Below, one piece after another: positions 10,918-22,545 of a DNA stretch of 64,000 nucleotides; positions within the stretch are counted from its first letter, which is position 1, and every line of letters begins with the position of its first letter. Made by a program: the position numbers and the translations under genes. Origin of the DNA: Lepus europaeus. Its lineage: Eukaryota > Chordata > Mammalia > Lagomorpha > Leporidae. The stretch covers positions 64,937,266-65,001,265 of the forward strand of contig NC_084837.1 of assembly GCF_033115175.1 (NCBI RefSeq), given 5' to 3'. The notes below the pieces were generated by a model, which ran no database searches, had not been told where the DNA came from, and saw nothing but the letters and a program-made list of their open reading frames with translations.

Positions 10918-11240
10918 GGCCGGCGCCACGGCTCAATAGGCTAATCCTCCGTCTTGCAGCACCGGCACACCGGGTTCTAGTCCTGGTCGGGGCGCCAGAT
11001 TCTGTCCTGGTTGCCCCTCTTCCAGGCCAGCTCTCTGCTGTGGCCCGGGAGTGCAGTAGAGGATGGCCCAAGTCCTTGGGCCCTGCATCCGCATGGGAGA
11101 CCGGGAGAAGCACCTGGCTCCTGCCTTCGGATCAGCGCGCCGGCTGCGGCGGCCATTAGAGGGTGAACCAACGGCAAAGGAAGACCTTTCTCTTTATCTC
11201 TCTCTCTCACTGTCCACTCTGCCTGTCAAAAAAAAAAAAT
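10918..11240 (+). repeat. C-repeat SINE, type A
   Basis: Head ggccggcgccacggctcaatag, tail ctgcctgtc plus a 12-A run. The short flank attatata is on both sides. Confidence 0.95.
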
Positions 11241-11317
11241 TATATAATAAATTCAAAAAACATAAACCAGACCAAATAAAACTTATGAAAAGAACTCCCT
11301 ATAAAAGTATTATCTGA

Positions 11318-11598
11318 GGCAGCTGAGACGCACATGTCTCTTGCCGGGGTGTCTGGGTTCAGCTCTCAGCTCTGACTCCTACTTGATTCCAACACTCTGG
11401 TAGTGTGGACCTGAGAGGCATGGGTGATGGTTCAAGTGCTTATGTTCCTGCCATCTACATAAGAGACATGGAATGAGTTCCCAGTTTCCAGCTTTGGCTC
11501 CATACAGAAGCCATTGCAGGAATTTGGGGAGTGAACTGATTGGCGTTCTCTGTCTCTCTTGTTTGTCAAGTAAATGAATAAATATTTTTTTAAAAAGT
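11318..11598 (+). repeat. C-repeat SINE, type C
   Basis: Diverged. Body words are ggtgatggttcaagtgctta and ggaatgagttcccagtttcc; the tail is aagtaaatgaataaatattt. Confidence 0.75.
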
Positions 11599-11770
11599 AT
11601 TACCTGTAAAATTAACATAACACTGCAGTATATTTATTATCTCCTAACCCTAAGGAATCCTCATGAAATAAAGATCAAAACCAAACTACTTAGGTTCAAA
11701 CTCTAACTTTTGAGCCCATTATTTAACTTCTCTACATCCCAATTTACTCATTATTTTAAAAAAGGGATAG

Positions 11771-12103
11771 GGGTTGGAGCTGTGACGTGGTAGGCTAATC
11801 CTCTGCCTGCGATGCCAGCATCCCATATGGGCACCAGTTCAAGTCTCAGCTGCTCCTCTTCCAATCCAGCTCTCTGTTAATGGCCCGGGAAAATAGTGGA
11901 AGATGGCCCAAGTGCTCACATGGGAGACCCAGAGGAAGCTCCTGGTTTTGGCTTCAGATCGGCCCAGCTCTGGCTATTGGTGGCCATTTGGGGAGTGAAC
12001 CAGTGGATGGAAGACCTTTCTCTCTGTTTCTCCCTCTCTCTGTCTCTATCTCTACCTCTAAAGTGAATAAATAAAATCTTTTTTTTTTAAAAAAAAAAAA
12101 AAA
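11771..12103 (+). repeat. C-repeat SINE, type B, A-like head
   Basis: The head ggagctgtgacgtggtaggctaatcctctgcc mixes the type A 'ggctaatcctc' word with a type B body and tail (gtgaataaataaaatctt). It may be an intermediate. Confidence 0.9.
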
Positions 12104-12174
12104 GGAAAATAACAGTGGCTAAGGACTTAAAGTGTTAGTATATGCTAAGTGAGGTCTTCAAAATGTTCATGAAG

Positions 12175-12484
12175 GGGCCAGTGTTGTGGTGTAACAGGTT
12201 AAAGCCGCAGCCTGTAATGCCAGCATTCAATATGGGCACCAGTTCGAATCCCAGCTGCTCCATTTCCGATCCAGCTCCCTGCTAAAAAGCCTGGGTAAGC
12301 AACAGAAGATGGCTCAAGTCCTTGGTTCCTACACCCACATGGGAAACCCAGATGAAGCTACTGGCTCCTGGCTTCAGCCTGGCCCAGCACCAGCCATTGT
12401 GGCCATTTGGGAAGTGAACAACTGGAAAGAAGAGTTCTCCCTATCTCTCTCTCTCTAATTCTGCTTTTCAAATAAATAAAATAT
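12175..12484 (+). repeat. C-repeat SINE, type B, host of the next copy
   Basis: Head ggggccagtgttgtggtgtaac. The flank word gttcatgaa at 12,166-12,174 recurs at 12,838-12,846, after the next SINE, so this copy came first and the next landed in its tail. Confidence 0.9.
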
Positions 12485-12834
12485 GGGCCGGCACTGTGGT
12501 GCAGCAGGTTAACACCCTAGCCTGAAGCACCGGCATCCCATATGGGCACCAGTTTGAGACCCAGCTGCTCTACTTCCAATCCAGTTCTCAGTTGTGGCCT
12601 GGGAAAGCAGCTGAAGAAGGCCCAAGTCCTTGGTTCCCTGCACCTGTGTAGGAGACCCAGAAGAAGTTCCTCACTCCTGGCTTTGGACTGGTGCAGTTCC
12701 AGCCATTGCAGCCAATTGGGGAGTAAACCATCGGATGGAGGACCTCTCTTTCTCTCTTTGCCTCTCCTCTCTCTGTATAACTCTGACTTTCAAATAAATA
12801 AATAAATCTTTTTAAAAAATAAATAAATCTTTTT
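12485..12834 (+). repeat. C-repeat SINE, type B, nested in a tail
   Basis: Head gggccggcactgtggtgcagc, tail caaataaataaataaatcttt, then a leftover aaataaataaatctttt from the older copy. Confidence 0.92.
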
Positions 12835-12984
12835 CAAAGTTCATGAAAATGCATATTATGAAAAATATACACAGATTTTGATTTTTTAGGCACCAAAATA
12901 AGCATCTTTTAATCCATTTTTGTGACTTTTCTGAATAACCCTCATAAATAGCAGTCTTTACATAGGTTATTTTGCATGTTTCCA

Positions 12985-13285
12985 TTTTTTTGTTTGTTTA
13001 TTTGGGAGGCAAAGAGACAGACAGAGTTCCCATTCACTGATTCACTCCCCAAATGCCTGCAACAGTTCTGCTTGGATCTGAAGCTGGATGCTGGGAACTC
13101 TGGAATCTCGATCTCCCACATGGATGCAGGAACCCAACCACTTAAGCCATCACTGCTGCCTCCCAGGGTCTGCACTGGCAGGAAGATGGAATCAGGAGCC
13201 AGAGCTGGATACTAAACCCAGGTACTCTGATGTGGGACACAAGTGTCTTAATCTGAGTCTTAATTGCTAGGCCAAAAGCTCACCC
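12985..13285 (-). repeat. C-repeat SINE, type C
   Basis: Tail side tttttttgtttgtttatttgg; body tcactccccaaatgcctgcaac; head ttgctaggccaaaagctcaccc. Confidence 0.85.
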
Positions 13286-13438
13286 TTTGTATGTTTCTCA
13301 GCCAACAGCAGTAGAAAAAGTCACATTCATAGCCATATTCCAAAGCAATCCCTATACTATTTGAATACTAATAAATGGAAATTATAATGGATGCCCAAAA
13401 TTGAAGCTGATGACGCAATACTTATAAAACTTATATGA

Positions 13439-13800
13439 GGCCGGCGCCATGGCTCACTAGGCTAATCCTCCGCCTTGTGGCACCGGTACACCGGGTTCTA
13501 GTCCCAGTCGGGGCACCGATCCTGTCCCGGTTGCCCCTCTTCCAGGCCAGCTCTCTGCTGTGGCCCGGGAGTGCAGTGGAGGATGGCCCAAGTGCTTGGG
13601 CCCTGCACCCACAAGGGAGACCAGGAAAAGCACCTGGCTCCTAGCTTCGGATCAGTGCGATGCGCCGGCCGCAGCAGCCATTGGAGGGTGAACCAACGGC
13701 AAAAAGGAAGACCTTTCTCTCTGTCTCTCTCTCTCACTATCCACTCTGCCTGTCAAAAATAAATAATAAATAAATTTAAAAAAATAAATTAATTAAAAAA
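13439..13800 (+). repeat. C-repeat SINE, type A
   Basis: Head ggccggcgccatggctcactag; tail ctgcctgtcaaaaataaataataaataaat with a long A/T-rich extension. Confidence 0.94.
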
Positions 13801-13849
13801 TAAAATAAAAAAAATAAAAAAAACCTCATATGAAAATGTTTTTATCAGG

Positions 13850-14172
13850 AGCCAGTGTTGTGGCATAGTGGTTTAGGCTGCCATCTGCAATGCAAGCATC
13901 CCTTATGGGCGCTGGTTCATGTCCCAGCTGCTCCACTTCCCATCCAGCTCCCTGCTAATGGCCTGGGAAAGGCAGTGGAAAATGGCCCAAGTGTTTGGGC
14001 CCCTGCTACCCATCTGGGAGATCCAGAAGTAACTCATGGCTCCTGGTTTTGGCCTGGCCCAGTACTGGCCATTGGGGCCATCTGGGGAGTGAACCAGTGG
14101 ATGGAAGCTCGCTCTCTCTCTCTCTCTCTCTCTTCCCTTACCTACTCCCTCTCTGCCTTTCAAATAAATAAA
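13850..14172 (+). repeat. C-repeat SINE, type B
   Basis: Head ggagccagtgttgtggcatag, CT-rich patch at 14,110-14,135, tail tttcaaataaataaac. Confidence 0.92.
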
Positions 14173-14295
14173 CTAGGTAATTTTTAAATAGTTAACATGT
14201 GAGTTGAGCATGGTGCCTAAATCTAGGTTCAGAGTAAAGAAACGGTAATTACAAGTATACATGCAATTTCTAATTTCTTACTAACACTCTCAATT

Positions 14296-14640
14296 ATTAT
14301 TATTTTTTTTTTTGACAGGCAGAGTGGACAGTGAGAGAGAGAGACAGAGAGAAAGGTCTTTCTTTGCCGTTGGTTCACCCTCCAATGGCCGCCGCGGCCG
14401 GCGTGCTGCAGCCGGCACATCACGCTGATTGGAAGCCAGGAGCCAGGTGCTTCTCCTGGTCTCCCATGTGGGTGCAGGGCCCACGGACTTGGGCCATCCT
14501 CCACTGCACTCCCGGGCCACAGCAGAGAGCTGGCCTGGAAGAGGGGCAACCGGGACAGAATCCAGCGCCCCGACCGGGACTAGAACCTGGTGTGCTGGCG
14601 CCGCAGGCGGAGGACTAGCCTATTGAGCCACGGCGCCGGC
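14296..14640 (-). repeat. C-repeat SINE, type A, near-intact
   Basis: It is flanked by ctctcaatt at 14,287-14,295 and 14,641-14,649. The order T-run, gacaggcagagtggacag, ggactagaacctgg, ccacggcgccggcc is complete. Confidence 0.96.
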
Positions 14641-14949
14641 CTCTCAATTTTTGAGGTCAAGAATATCTACTCATTCAATTCCCGTCTTTATATTCTTAGG
14701 ACCTAGCATAACAGTTACTACAAAAATATCCTTCAATAAATGTTAACAGCTGCATGAAACTAAGTAGTCTTCCAGCAAATAACTGACTTAACTTAAAAAT
14801 TCAAATATACTCATTCAGTAAATTGCCATTATTATGCAGACAAGTAGAACAAGTATAACGCACAGTTTTCCAAACCTCAATGAGTTTCCAATCAAGTTAA
14901 GGGAAGAAAAAAGTTGAACAATTATTTCCAAAACACTCTTTTTCCAAGA

Positions 14950-15252
14950 CAAAATTATTTATTTTCATCTTGAAAGGCAGAGAGAAAGGAAGAGAGAAAA
15001 GTATTTCCCATCTGCTGGTTTATTCCCCCAAATGCCCACAACAGCTGGGGCTGAGTCAGGCTGAATTCAGGAAACAGGAACTCCAACCAGGCCTCCCACA
15101 TGTGTGGCAGGGAGCCATCATCTGCTGCCTCCCAGAATACGTTGGCAGGAAGCTGGATCAGAGGCAGAGCAGGTGGTACTCAAACCTGCACTCCAAACTG
15201 GGATGTGAGATACCCAAGCAACCACTTAACTCACTGTGCCACAATGCCCTCT
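14950..15252 (-). repeat. C-repeat SINE, type C
   Basis: Tail side attatttattttcatcttgaaaggcag, body aatgcccacaacagctggggctg, head ctcactgtgccacaatgccc. Confidence 0.85.
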
Positions 15253-15887
15253 GTAATACAGAAGACTGAAAAGCATTTATGCACTAATCTTGTCCTCTTT
15301 GGCCGGTTATGGAACACAAACACATGAGAAGAAACCCAAGTCAGCTTATTGCCTCATATGAGCAAGCCCAGACAAGACCAAAAGAACTATTCAGCTGAGC
15401 CCAGTCAACTCGCAGAATAGTTAAGTACTAAACAATGATTGTTTTAGCCTCTAAATTTTGGGCTGGCTTGTTTCAAGGCAAAAAACTAACTGGCTGAGGA
15501 GGTAAGCAAGGTACAGAGAGGAAATGAGGGTAACATTCAAGTTCATGGAAAAATGAATGATTAAAAAAGCAAGAGAGTTCTTATTAGAAGAAAGAATACA
15601 TAGGCCTGAAAGGAAAACTGAGTTCAGATGTACAAATCAAGCTAAGAAGAAGATGGACATCTTTTCGTTTCTAGGTAAGGAATGAGCCACTGAAGGACAT
15701 CAGAGTAGATGGATGATATAATGTAAGTGGAAAGTCAGTCAGTTACAAGACTGTAGATAGGCTCAAGCAATAATGTTTACCTGCATCTTGGGTGGGAGCT
15801 CAATAGTTCACTAAACAGCAGTTTTGTAAGTGTCACATCTAGTTTATATGAGATAATTATGTTCCTTAACAGAAAAATATAAGAAAG
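15253..15887. other. Unassigned intronic DNA with a possible old repeat
   Basis: About 630 bp. The part near 15,480-15,730 (tttctaggtaaggaatgagccactgaagg) resembles an ancient mammal-wide repeat containing 'agccattgaagggttt', but I cannot name the family. Confidence 0.4.
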
Positions 15888-16220
15888 GTTTTTTTTTAAA
15901 GAATGATTTTATTTATTTTGAAAGACAGAGGAGTTACAGAGAGAAGTAGAACCACAGAGAGAGAGAGGTCCTCCACTCCACTGGTTCACTCCCCAAATGA
16001 CCACAATGGCCAGAGCTTAGCCAATTCAAAGCCAGAAACTTCTTCTGGGTCTCCCACACGGGCGCAGGGACCCAATCACCTGGGCCATATTCCACTGCTT
16101 TCTCAGGCCATAAGGAGAGAGCTGGATCGGAAGAGGAGCAGCCAGGACCAGAACGGGTGCCCACAAGGGACGCTGGTGATGCAGGCCGGAGCCCCAACCC
16201 GCTGCACCACAGTGCTGGCC
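15888..16220 (-). repeat. C-repeat SINE, type B
   Basis: Tail side ttttttttaaagaatgattttatttattttg; head ccgctgcaccacagtgctggcccc. Confidence 0.93.
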
Positions 16221-16252
16221 CCTCAGGCACAGCTTTAAAATAAGAAACAAAT

Positions 16253-16582
16253 GGAGCCAGCGCTGTGGTGCAGCGGGTCAAAGCCCCAGCCTGCATCGCC
16301 AGCATCCCTCATGGGCACCCGCTCTAGTCCCGGCCGCCCCTCCCCCGATTGGCTATGACCCGGGAAAGCAGTAAAAGATGGTCCAAATCCCTGGGCCCCT
16401 GCACCCGTGCCGGAGACCCGGAAGAAGCTCCTGGCTCCTGGCTTCAGATTGGCATAGCTCTGGCCACTGTGGCCAATTGTGGAGCAAACCATCGGATAGA
16501 AGACCTCTCTCTCTCTCTCTCCCTGCCTCTCCTCTCTCTGTGCAACTCTTTCAAATAAAGAAAGAAATCTTTAAAAAAAAGA
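16253..16582 (+). repeat. C-repeat SINE, type B
   Basis: Head ggagccagcgctgtggtgcagcggg. The flank aaaataagaaaca is repeated on both sides (about 16,238 and 16,583). Confidence 0.93.
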
Positions 16583-17360
16583 AAATAAGAAACATAAAAA
16601 AAGATAAAATTTTGCCTTTTCTACAGTTTCTTATTACAGAGAAACTAAAGACATTTGGATTTTTAAAAATAATTTATTTTATTTTTTATATTTTTTATTT
16701 TTATTTAGTAAATATAAATTTAAGAACGGTATTTTTAATATATGATTTTAATCTCAATCTACAATGCTAGAATTAATCACCAAAAAAGCTTATGATGTTA
16801 AGATTTAAATATACCTGTAAGACCACTTCAGCTCCTAGCCAAAATAAAGTAACAGATACTGGATTTACCCTCTTACCTTAAAGAACTAGAAAAACAGATA
16901 TATGAAACAGTGGTCAGGCACAACAAGCCATACAGGACAGAGTTCCATGAGAGAAGGGAAATAAATGAAAAGAGCTCTATGACTGCTCTAGCAGTCATAG
17001 AAACATCACAGGAACAGGGAACCCAAACAGATCCCAGAGGTCTCAATGATTAGGAGACAGAATTCAAAGGTTTGGAAAGGTCAAATAAACTAAAGTTCAT
17101 AGAACAGAACACTAGAGAGGAGAAAGGAAGCTCTGGATTTCACAGAGGGATCCCCTGAAGTCTTTGGAGGAGTACTGATCAGTACATGTATCCCTAAGTC
17201 AAGGCCAGGGAAAGAACCTCTGGGAGGTGGCAGGCAGAACAATCCTTCATGCTTATACAGGGCTGTGAACAGTTCATATAACCACCAGCAAGAGTGAAAA
17301 TGACCTTCACACTTCCAAGGCCTTCAACATATAAAACAACTATCACAAAACAAACTCAAG

Positions 17361-17704
17361 GCTGGCGCTGCGGCTCAATAGGCTAATCCTCCGCCTGTGG
17401 CGCCAGCACACCAGGTTCTAGTCCCGGTTGGGACGCCGGATTCTGTCCCGGTTGCTCCTCTTCCAGGCCAGCTCTCTGCTGTGGCCCGGGAGTGCAGTGG
17501 AGGATGGCCCATGTCCTTGGGCCCTGCACCCCATGGGAGACCAGCAGAAGCACCTGGCTCCTGGCTTCAGATCAGCGCGGTGCGCCGGCCGCGGCGGCCA
17601 TTTGAGGGTGAACCAACGGCAAAAGGAAGACCTTTCTCTCTGTCTCTCTCTCTCACTGTCCTCTCTGCCTGTCAAAAAAATTTAAAAATTAAAAAAAAAA
17701 AAAC
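17361..17704 (+). repeat. C-repeat SINE, type A
   Basis: Head ggctggcgctgcggctcaatag, tail ctgcctgtcaaaaaaatttaaa. It interrupts the old L1 at 16.8-19.4 kb. Confidence 0.94.
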
Positions 17705-17999
17705 TCAAATATTTAAAGGAACATACACACACACAACTCCCCATCCCCAAATCCAGTACATAACTATGTAAAATCACAATGTCTGGTACCCAAGCAAAAA
17801 TTACCAAGGAGGCAAACAAGAAGAAATACTAACCAGACCTCGAAAAAGTGCAGATGGTAAAACTTGCAGGTTAGGATTTTAAAGCAGCTATTATAAAAAT
17901 AATCAATACATTCAAAAAGGTAGAGAAAACTACAAACTCAAGAAGGAAAGAAAAATTTAAAAATTGAATTTCTGAACACTAAAAGTACACATCTGATAG

Positions 18000-18081
18000 G
18001 GCCAGCATTGTAGCACAGCAGATAAAGCAGCTCCCTGCATTACCTATGGGCGCCGGTTCACATCCTGGCTGCTCCACTTCT
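18000..18081 (+). repeat. C-repeat SINE, type B, left part of a split copy
   Basis: Head gggccagcattgtagcacagc up to gctgctccacttct, where a minus-strand copy interrupts it. It resumes at 18,402. Confidence 0.92.
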
Positions 18082-18401
18082 TTTTGTTTTTCTTTTAAGA
18101 TTTTGTTTGAAATACAGAGTTACAGAGAGAGGTAGAGACAGAGAGAGAGGTCTTCCATCCACTGGTTCACTCCCCAAATGGCTGCAATGGCCGGAGCTTG
18201 AGCTGTTCTAAAGCCAGGAGCCAGGAGTTTCTTCTAAGTCACCCACGTGGGTGCAGGGGTCCAAGGACTTGGGCCATTCTCTGCTGCTTTCCCAGGCCAT
18301 AGAAGAGAGCCGGATCAGAAGTGGAGCAGCCAGGTCTTGAACTGGTGCCCATATGGGATGCCAGCACTGCAGTTGGAGGTTTAACCCGCTGCGATGGGCC
18401 C
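18082..18401 (-). repeat. C-repeat SINE, type B, nested
   Basis: The 12-bp duplication tgctccacttct (18,070-18,081 and 18,402-18,413) proves insertion into the plus-strand copy. Confidence 0.96.
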
Positions 18402-18653
18402 TGCTCCACTTCTGATCCAGATCCATGCTAACGCACCTGGAAAAGCAGCAAAGGATGGCCCAAGATGTTGGGCCTCTGCACCCACATGGAGACCCAGAAG
18501 AATCTTCTGGTCTCTGGCTTCAAACTGGCCCAGCTCCAGCCATTATAGCCATTTGGGGAGTGAATCAGCAGATGGAATATCCCTCTTTCTCTCTCTTTCT
18601 CTGTAACTCTGCCTTTCAAATAAATAAATAAATAAATCTTTAAAAGAAAAAAA
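18402..18653 (+). repeat. C-repeat SINE, type B, right part of a split copy
   Basis: Continues tgctccacttctgatccag and ends tttcaaataaataaataaataaatcttt. Confidence 0.92.
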
Positions 18654-19451
18654 AGTATGTATCTGAGATGAAAAATACTTTGAAAAATATGCTAGATGGG
18701 ATTAATGCCAGATTAACCAAAGCAGAAAAACAAATAACAAATTTAAAAAACTATTAGAAGCTTCCAAATAGCTGAACACATGGAGATTTCTGGAAGGGGT
18801 TATGCCCAGAGAATGGATGGAGGCTCTGCACCCATTCTTCCAAACACATCTCTTCATCTTTGCCATTCTTCATTCCTGCCTCCTGTGACCCACGAATGCA
18901 AGACTACTCTCCCAACTCATTGTGCTCTTGGGTCCAGGATCTGAAGGTTTTCCAAGAAGATTACTATGGTCAACCTTGCTGACTTCTAGACCAGAGAGCA
19001 CATCATGACACAAACATGTCCAGTGGCACTGGGCCCGAGATGTAAAGGAGGAGCCAGTTTTGAAATGTATAAAGCCAGAAGCTACTCTGTGGAAAATATT
19101 ATAGAAGTGTATCAGGAATTAATAAAAAAGAAACTATCCAAAATGAAACAAACAAACAAAATGAACACAGCATCAATGAGCTGAGATAATATCAAAAGGC
19201 CTAACATCTGAGAGATTTCAAAAACTTCATGGAAAATGCAAACTAAAAAAACTGCAAGGATTTCAAAAATATTTTGCCGCAAAATAAAGCTTATCTTTAA
19301 TTCCAGTCTTCCATGAACTTTGTGAAGTACCCTATATATGTTACTGGAGTCCCAAAAGGAGATTAATAAAAAGGTTATTTATACTTTTATTATGTAATTT
19401 TTTTTTTTACTTTATAAAAGAGTAAATATACTGTCCTGAAATGTTTCTCTT

Positions 19452-19757
19452 GGACTGGCGCTGTGGCGTAGTAGGTTAAGCCTCCATCTGCAGTGCCAGC
19501 ATTCCATATGGGCACCAGTTCACATTCCAGCTGCTCCTCTTCTGAAGCAGCTCTCTGCCAGCAGTCTGGGAAAGCAGTACAAGATAGCCCAAGTGCTGCA
19601 GCTCCTGACACACATGGGAGACCCAGAAGAAGCTCCTGGCTCCTGGCTTCAGATCAGCCCAGCTCCAGCCACTGCAGCCATTTGAGAAGTGAACCAGCGG
19701 AAGAAAGACCTCTCTCTCTAACTCTGCCTCTCAAATAAATAAATCTTTAGAAAAGAA
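19452..19757 (+). repeat. C-repeat SINE, type B
   Basis: It has a perfect 14-bp duplication, gaaatgtttctctt, at 19,438-19,451 and 19,758-19,771. Confidence 0.95.
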
Positions 19758-19976
19758 GAAATGTTTCTCTTTATCTTTAAAACATTGTTTTACTTTCTGG
19801 ATACACCTATAAGGCTCAGGGAGATCCCATGCTTAGAAAAAAGTAAGCCTAAATCACATTTCCAAATTTGATAAAAATTATTCACCAAATACCTCCTATT
19901 ATCAAAGCAAAAGATGAGATGCTTTCAAAGTAATCATGATCTATTATGTAAACAGTATTCAGAGTGCCTGATTTAT

Positions 19977-20321
19977 TTTATTTTATTTTTTTTTTGACAG
20001 GCAGAGTGGACAGTGAGAGAGAGACAGAGAGAAAGGTCTTCCTTTTGCCGTTGGTTCACCCTCCAATGGCCACCACGGTTGGCGCGCTGCGGCCGGCGCA
20101 CCGCGCTGATCCGATGGCAGGAGCCAGGTGCTTCTCCTGGTCTCCCATGGGGTGCAGGACCCAAGCACTTGGGCCATCCTCCACTGCACTCCCTAGCCAC
20201 AGCAGAGAGCTGGCCTGGAAGAGGGGCAACCGGGAAAGGATCGGTGCCCCGACCGGGACTAGAACCCGGTGTGCCGGCGCTGCAAGGCGGAGGATTAGCC
20301 TAGTGAGCCACAGCGCCGGCC
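19977..20321 (-). repeat. C-repeat SINE, type A
   Basis: It has a perfect 16-bp duplication, agagtgcctgatttat, at 19,961-19,976 and 20,322-20,337, and is near full length. Confidence 0.96.
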
Positions 20322-20461
20322 AGAGTGCCTGATTTATATACATATATTCTAAAGCTTGATAAAAATGTAGTGAGATGCACAGCAGTAAATTCTAAAAACC
20401 AAAATACTACATTTTTTACACTATCAAGTTATATAAATTGTTATATTTTAAAATAAAGCAA

Positions 20462-20480
20462 GATATATATATATATATAC
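20462..20480. repeat. (AT)n microsatellite, short
   Basis: About nine AT units in AT-rich single-copy DNA. Confidence 0.8.
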
Positions 20481-20617
20481 AAATTTATAAAGACTATACA
20501 ACAGCTAAGCTTTTCAAGATATCTAATATGTAAACAACAGAAAAATCCAGTGGGATATGGTGTTTTCATTTTTCCCCATTTATCTTAGCAAAAGCCCCTC
20601 TAAATAATCAATAAAGG

Positions 20618-20873
20618 GCCGGCGCTACGGCTCACTAGGCTAATCCTCCACCTGCAGCACCGGCACTCCAGGTTCTAGTCCCGGTTGGGGCTCCGGATTC
20701 TGTCCCGGTTGCTCATCTTCCAGTCCTGCTCTCTGCTGTGGCCCGGGAAGGCAGTGGAGGATGGCCTAAGCGCTTGAGCCCAGCACCCACATGGGAGTCC
20801 TGCACCTGGCTCCTGATCGGCACAGCGCACCGGCCAAAGTGGCCATTTAGGGGGTGAGTCAACGGAAGGAAGA

Positions 20874-20907
<34 letters not shown>

Positions 20908-20938
20908 ATTCTGCCTGTCAAAAAAAAGAAAAAAAAAA
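20618..20938 (+). repeat. C-repeat SINE, type A
   Basis: Head ggccggcgctacggctcactag, CT run at 20,876-20,905. The aatcaataaaggg flank is repeated after the tail at about 20,940. Confidence 0.94.
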
Positions 20939-20948
20939 GAATCAATAA

Positions 20949-21285
20949 AGGGGGCTGGTGCTGTGGCATAGCAGGTAAAGCCACCACCTGCAGTGCCAGC
21001 ATCCCATATGGGTACCAGTTTGCATCCCAGTTGCTCCACTTCTGATCCAGCTCTCTGCTACAGCCTAGGAAAGCAGAAGAGAACCCAAGCGCTTGGGCCT
21101 CTGCACCCATGTGGGAGACCCAGAAGAAGCTTCTGGCTCCTGACTCCTGGCTTCAGATCAGCTCAGCTCCAGCGATTGTAGCCACTGGGGAGCGAACCAG
21201 AGGATGGAAAACCTCCTCTCTCCCTCTTTCTCTGTAACTCTGCCTTTTAAATAATAAATAAATAAATCTTTTTTTAAAAAAGTAA
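20949..21285 (+). repeat. C-repeat SINE, type B
   Basis: Head gggggctggtgctgtggcatagc, directly after the type A copy's target duplication. Tail aataataaataaataaatcttttt. Confidence 0.92.
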
Positions 21286-21339
21286 ATAAAAAGAGAGAAA
21301 GATTTGATAATAATCCTAACAACTCAACTGTTCATTCTA

Positions 21340-21631
21340 AACTTTTTTTTTTTTTTAAAGATTCATTTCTTTATTTGAAAGACTGGTTTATGGGGGGTTG
21401 GGAAGGGTGAGATATCCTCCATCAGCTGGTTCACTTTTCAAATGGTCATGAGAAACCAGGAGCTTCAACCAGTGTCCTACGTGGATGGCAGAGGCCCAAG
21501 TACTTGGGCCATCTTCTGCTGCTTTACCAGGTGCATTAGCAGGGAGCTGGATTGGGAGTAGAACAGCCTATAACCATGTGGGATGCCAGTATCAAAGGTA
21601 GCTTAACCTGCTATGCCACAACACTGGCCTC
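21340..21631 (-). repeat. C-repeat SINE, type B
   Basis: Flanked by cattctaaact (about 21,330 and 21,633). The body is shortened and the head ends gccacaacactggcctc. Confidence 0.9.
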
Positions 21632-21723
21632 CCATTCTAAACTATATTTATAGCAGCATGGAATCTCTCCCAGCTCAATAAATAGATGCAATCAAGTTAA
21701 ATAACTCTTAAAAATGAAGAGAG

Positions 21724-22050
21724 GGGCAGGCATTTGGCATAATAATTAAGACATTGCTTGGGATTCCTATATCTCATGTTGGAGTGCCTAGTTTCAATTT
21801 CCAGCTCTGCTCTCAATTCTAGCTTCCTGCTAATGTCCAAATTGGGGGAAGCAGGTGATGGCTCAAATTCTCAGGTCCCTGACACCCACATGGGAGACCT
21901 AGATTGAGCCCCAAAGTCCTAGCTTCCAGTTGACCCAGTCATGGCTGTTGCAGGCATTTGGGAAAGGAAGCACTGGATGGGAGATCTCTCTCTGCCTCTA
22001 CCTACATACCTATTTCTGCCTTTCAGATAAAACAGACCTTATTTTTAAAG
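21724..22050 (+). repeat. C-repeat SINE, type C
   Basis: Head ggggcaggcatttggcataataattaag, tail tttcagataaaacagacctta. Confidence 0.88.
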
Positions 22051-22512
22051 TGAAGAGAAACGTTAGTAGTCAGTATGGTTACAATTACTAACAACAGAAT
22101 AAAGTGTAAACAATGTAGTTCTCCTCTCCCTGACGACAAAGCTAACAACACAGAAACAAATTCTCCCCTTATAGAAAATACTGTGCAATTTGTATGGTCA
22201 GATTGCTTGGAAAACTCTAAGCTATATTATTCTTGAGAAAACCTACTGTAACCAAACCAATCAAATAAAGTTTTATGTTATGACTCTCTCAGTAGACAAA
22301 GAAAAAATAGACTTTCATTGTAAAAAGATTTTAAGTATATTAACTTTCCTTTAAAAAACAAAAATAGGCAAAGAGAAGTCAAGTTATCTAAAGTCCTATG
22401 ATAAGTTACAGGAGAAACAAGAATAAATTCAAACATCATATGGATGCATAATAAACAGTTTATATTAATTTGTTTAGTAAATATTTATTAAGAAGTAGTA
22501 GATAGGAAAATC
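22051..22512. other. Unassigned intronic DNA
   Basis: 460 bp of AT-rich DNA. I see nothing recognisable in it. Confidence 0.5.
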
Positions 22513-22536
22513 TTTTTTTTTTTTTTTTTTAAAGAG
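22513..22536 (-). repeat. Possible ultra-short SINE tail insertion
   Basis: A T-run of about 19 followed by aaag lies between two copies of gtagtagatagg (about 22,494 and 22,537). This is what would remain if only the extreme 3' end of a SINE was reverse transcribed. Confidence 0.5.
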
Positions 22537-22545
22537 GTAGTAGAT

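Larger units (their letters stand above)
16800..19385 (+). mobile_element. Ancient L1M 5' region and ORF1, interrupted
   Basis: The pieces at 16,800-17,360, 17,706-17,998 and 18,654-18,750 and at 19,105-19,385 run in L1 order. The 5' UTR-like text (ttcatataaccaccagcaagagtg) is followed by ORF1-region words (gaaaaatatgctagatgggattaatgccag; aaactatccaaaatgaaaca; ggagtcccaaaaggaga). Three SINEs and one unidentified segment of about 350 bp interrupt it. It has no intact frame. Confidence 0.65.
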
